Shown here one piece after another: positions 5,449 through 5,700 of a stretch of 5,700 nt of DNA. The stretch covers positions 1 to 5,700 of the forward strand of contig DEAY01000321.1 of NCBI GenBank assembly GCA_002348345.1, in the 5' to 3' direction. Source of the DNA: Verrucomicrobia bacterium UBA2970 (GTDB lineage Bacteria > Verrucomicrobiota > Verrucomicrobiia > Limisphaerales > AAA164-E04). Under the pieces are notes generated by a model. It searched no databases and was not told the DNA's origin. It was given only the letters and a program-made list of their open reading frames with translations. Within the stretch, counting starts at the first letter, position 1. Each line of letters starts with the position of its first letter. The translations under genes were made by a program, and so were the position numbers.

Positions 5449-5700
5449 ATGGATGGGGTCAACGCCAAACTCAAGATGCATCATCGCTTGCAGAGTGGGC
5501 TGCCGAACCCCGAGGTTTCGCCTTCGATTCCGATCAAGGTCATGTTGGGAATGAGCTTGGCAACCTTTGGAGTCGTGATTCTTTGTGCCGCCGGGATGGG
5601 GCCGGTGATCGGAGTTGGTTTGGCCGGCCAAGAAGACATTGACAAGAGGTCTTTCGTTTCTGACGGATGCCTGATAAGGGAGGGGAACCCAATTCTCGTG
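5449..5700 (+). CDS. Start of a putative membrane-anchored protein (3' truncated), function unknown
   Basis: An open frame runs from the ATG at 5449 to the last base of the window, 84 codons without a stop. Residues 1-30 are polar and slightly basic (KLKMHHR at 7-13, then a proline-rich PNPEVSPSIPIK). Residues 31-58 form one long hydrophobic, Gly/Ala/Val-rich segment (VMLGMSLATFGVVIL then GPVIGVGL), which looks like a transmembrane helix or uncleaved anchor with the basic end inside. The following residues (61-84) are polar again. The amphipathic layout and ordinary codon choice favour this frame over the overlapping plus-frame 5406-5642 and the minus-frame 5419-5631, both rich in Arg/His/Gln with no pattern. 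There is no Shine-Dalgarno; a GTG at 5431 and an ATG at 5476 are alternative starts. I do not recognise the family. It is divergent from the SDR operon. The short length visible keeps confidence moderate. Confidence 0.5.
   Translation, partial: MDGVNAKLKMHHRLQSGLPNPEVSPSIPIKVMLGMSLATFGVVILCAAGMGPVIGVGLAGQEDIDKRSFVSDGCLIREGNPILV

Noticed and set aside
5419..5631. A 70-codon minus-strand open frame upstream of the SDR gene.
   Set aside because: It overlaps the SDR upstream region and is rich in His, Arg and Gln with no hydrophobic or domain pattern. The plus-strand frame with a membrane segment is a better explanation.

Overview
The window looks like a stretch of a moderately GC-rich Gram-negative chromosome, most likely from the Verrucomicrobiota. 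Two observations support this. Two genes encode lipoproteins with clear lipobox signal peptides. The first gene ends in a C-terminal domain (motifs like DLSPSYN, a 'L-P-G-V' stretch, then EYDVRGVVQV and GRRLHLLHS) that I associate with many verrucomicrobial proteins. This assignment rests on memory of that motif pattern, not on a search.

Layout: (a) 3-1022, plus strand: the 3' part of a gene cut by the left edge, of unknown function. (b) 1030-3120, minus strand: two adjacent genes for homologous lipoproteins, the larger upstream and the smaller downstream, 54 bp apart and probably co-transcribed. The first gene and this pair converge with only 7 bp between stop codons. (c) 3121-3410: a 290-bp non-coding gap holding the 5' region of the lipoprotein pair and the 3' region of the next operon, including a perfect 16-bp palindrome. 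(d) 3411-5406, minus strand: a short-chain dehydrogenase/reductase gene followed 22 bp later by a 12-helix MFS transporter gene, a likely two-gene operon for uptake (or export) and redox conversion of an unidentified small molecule. (e) 5407-5700: a short divergent spacer and the beginning of a probable plus-strand gene with one strongly hydrophobic segment, cut by the right edge.

I see no tRNA, rRNA, CRISPR array, insertion sequence, integrase or phage gene, and no abrupt change in base composition suggesting recent transfer. The clearest under-described item is the tandem pair of diverged paralogous lipoproteins. The rest is ordinary chromosomal content, and I found no evidence for a new multi-gene system.
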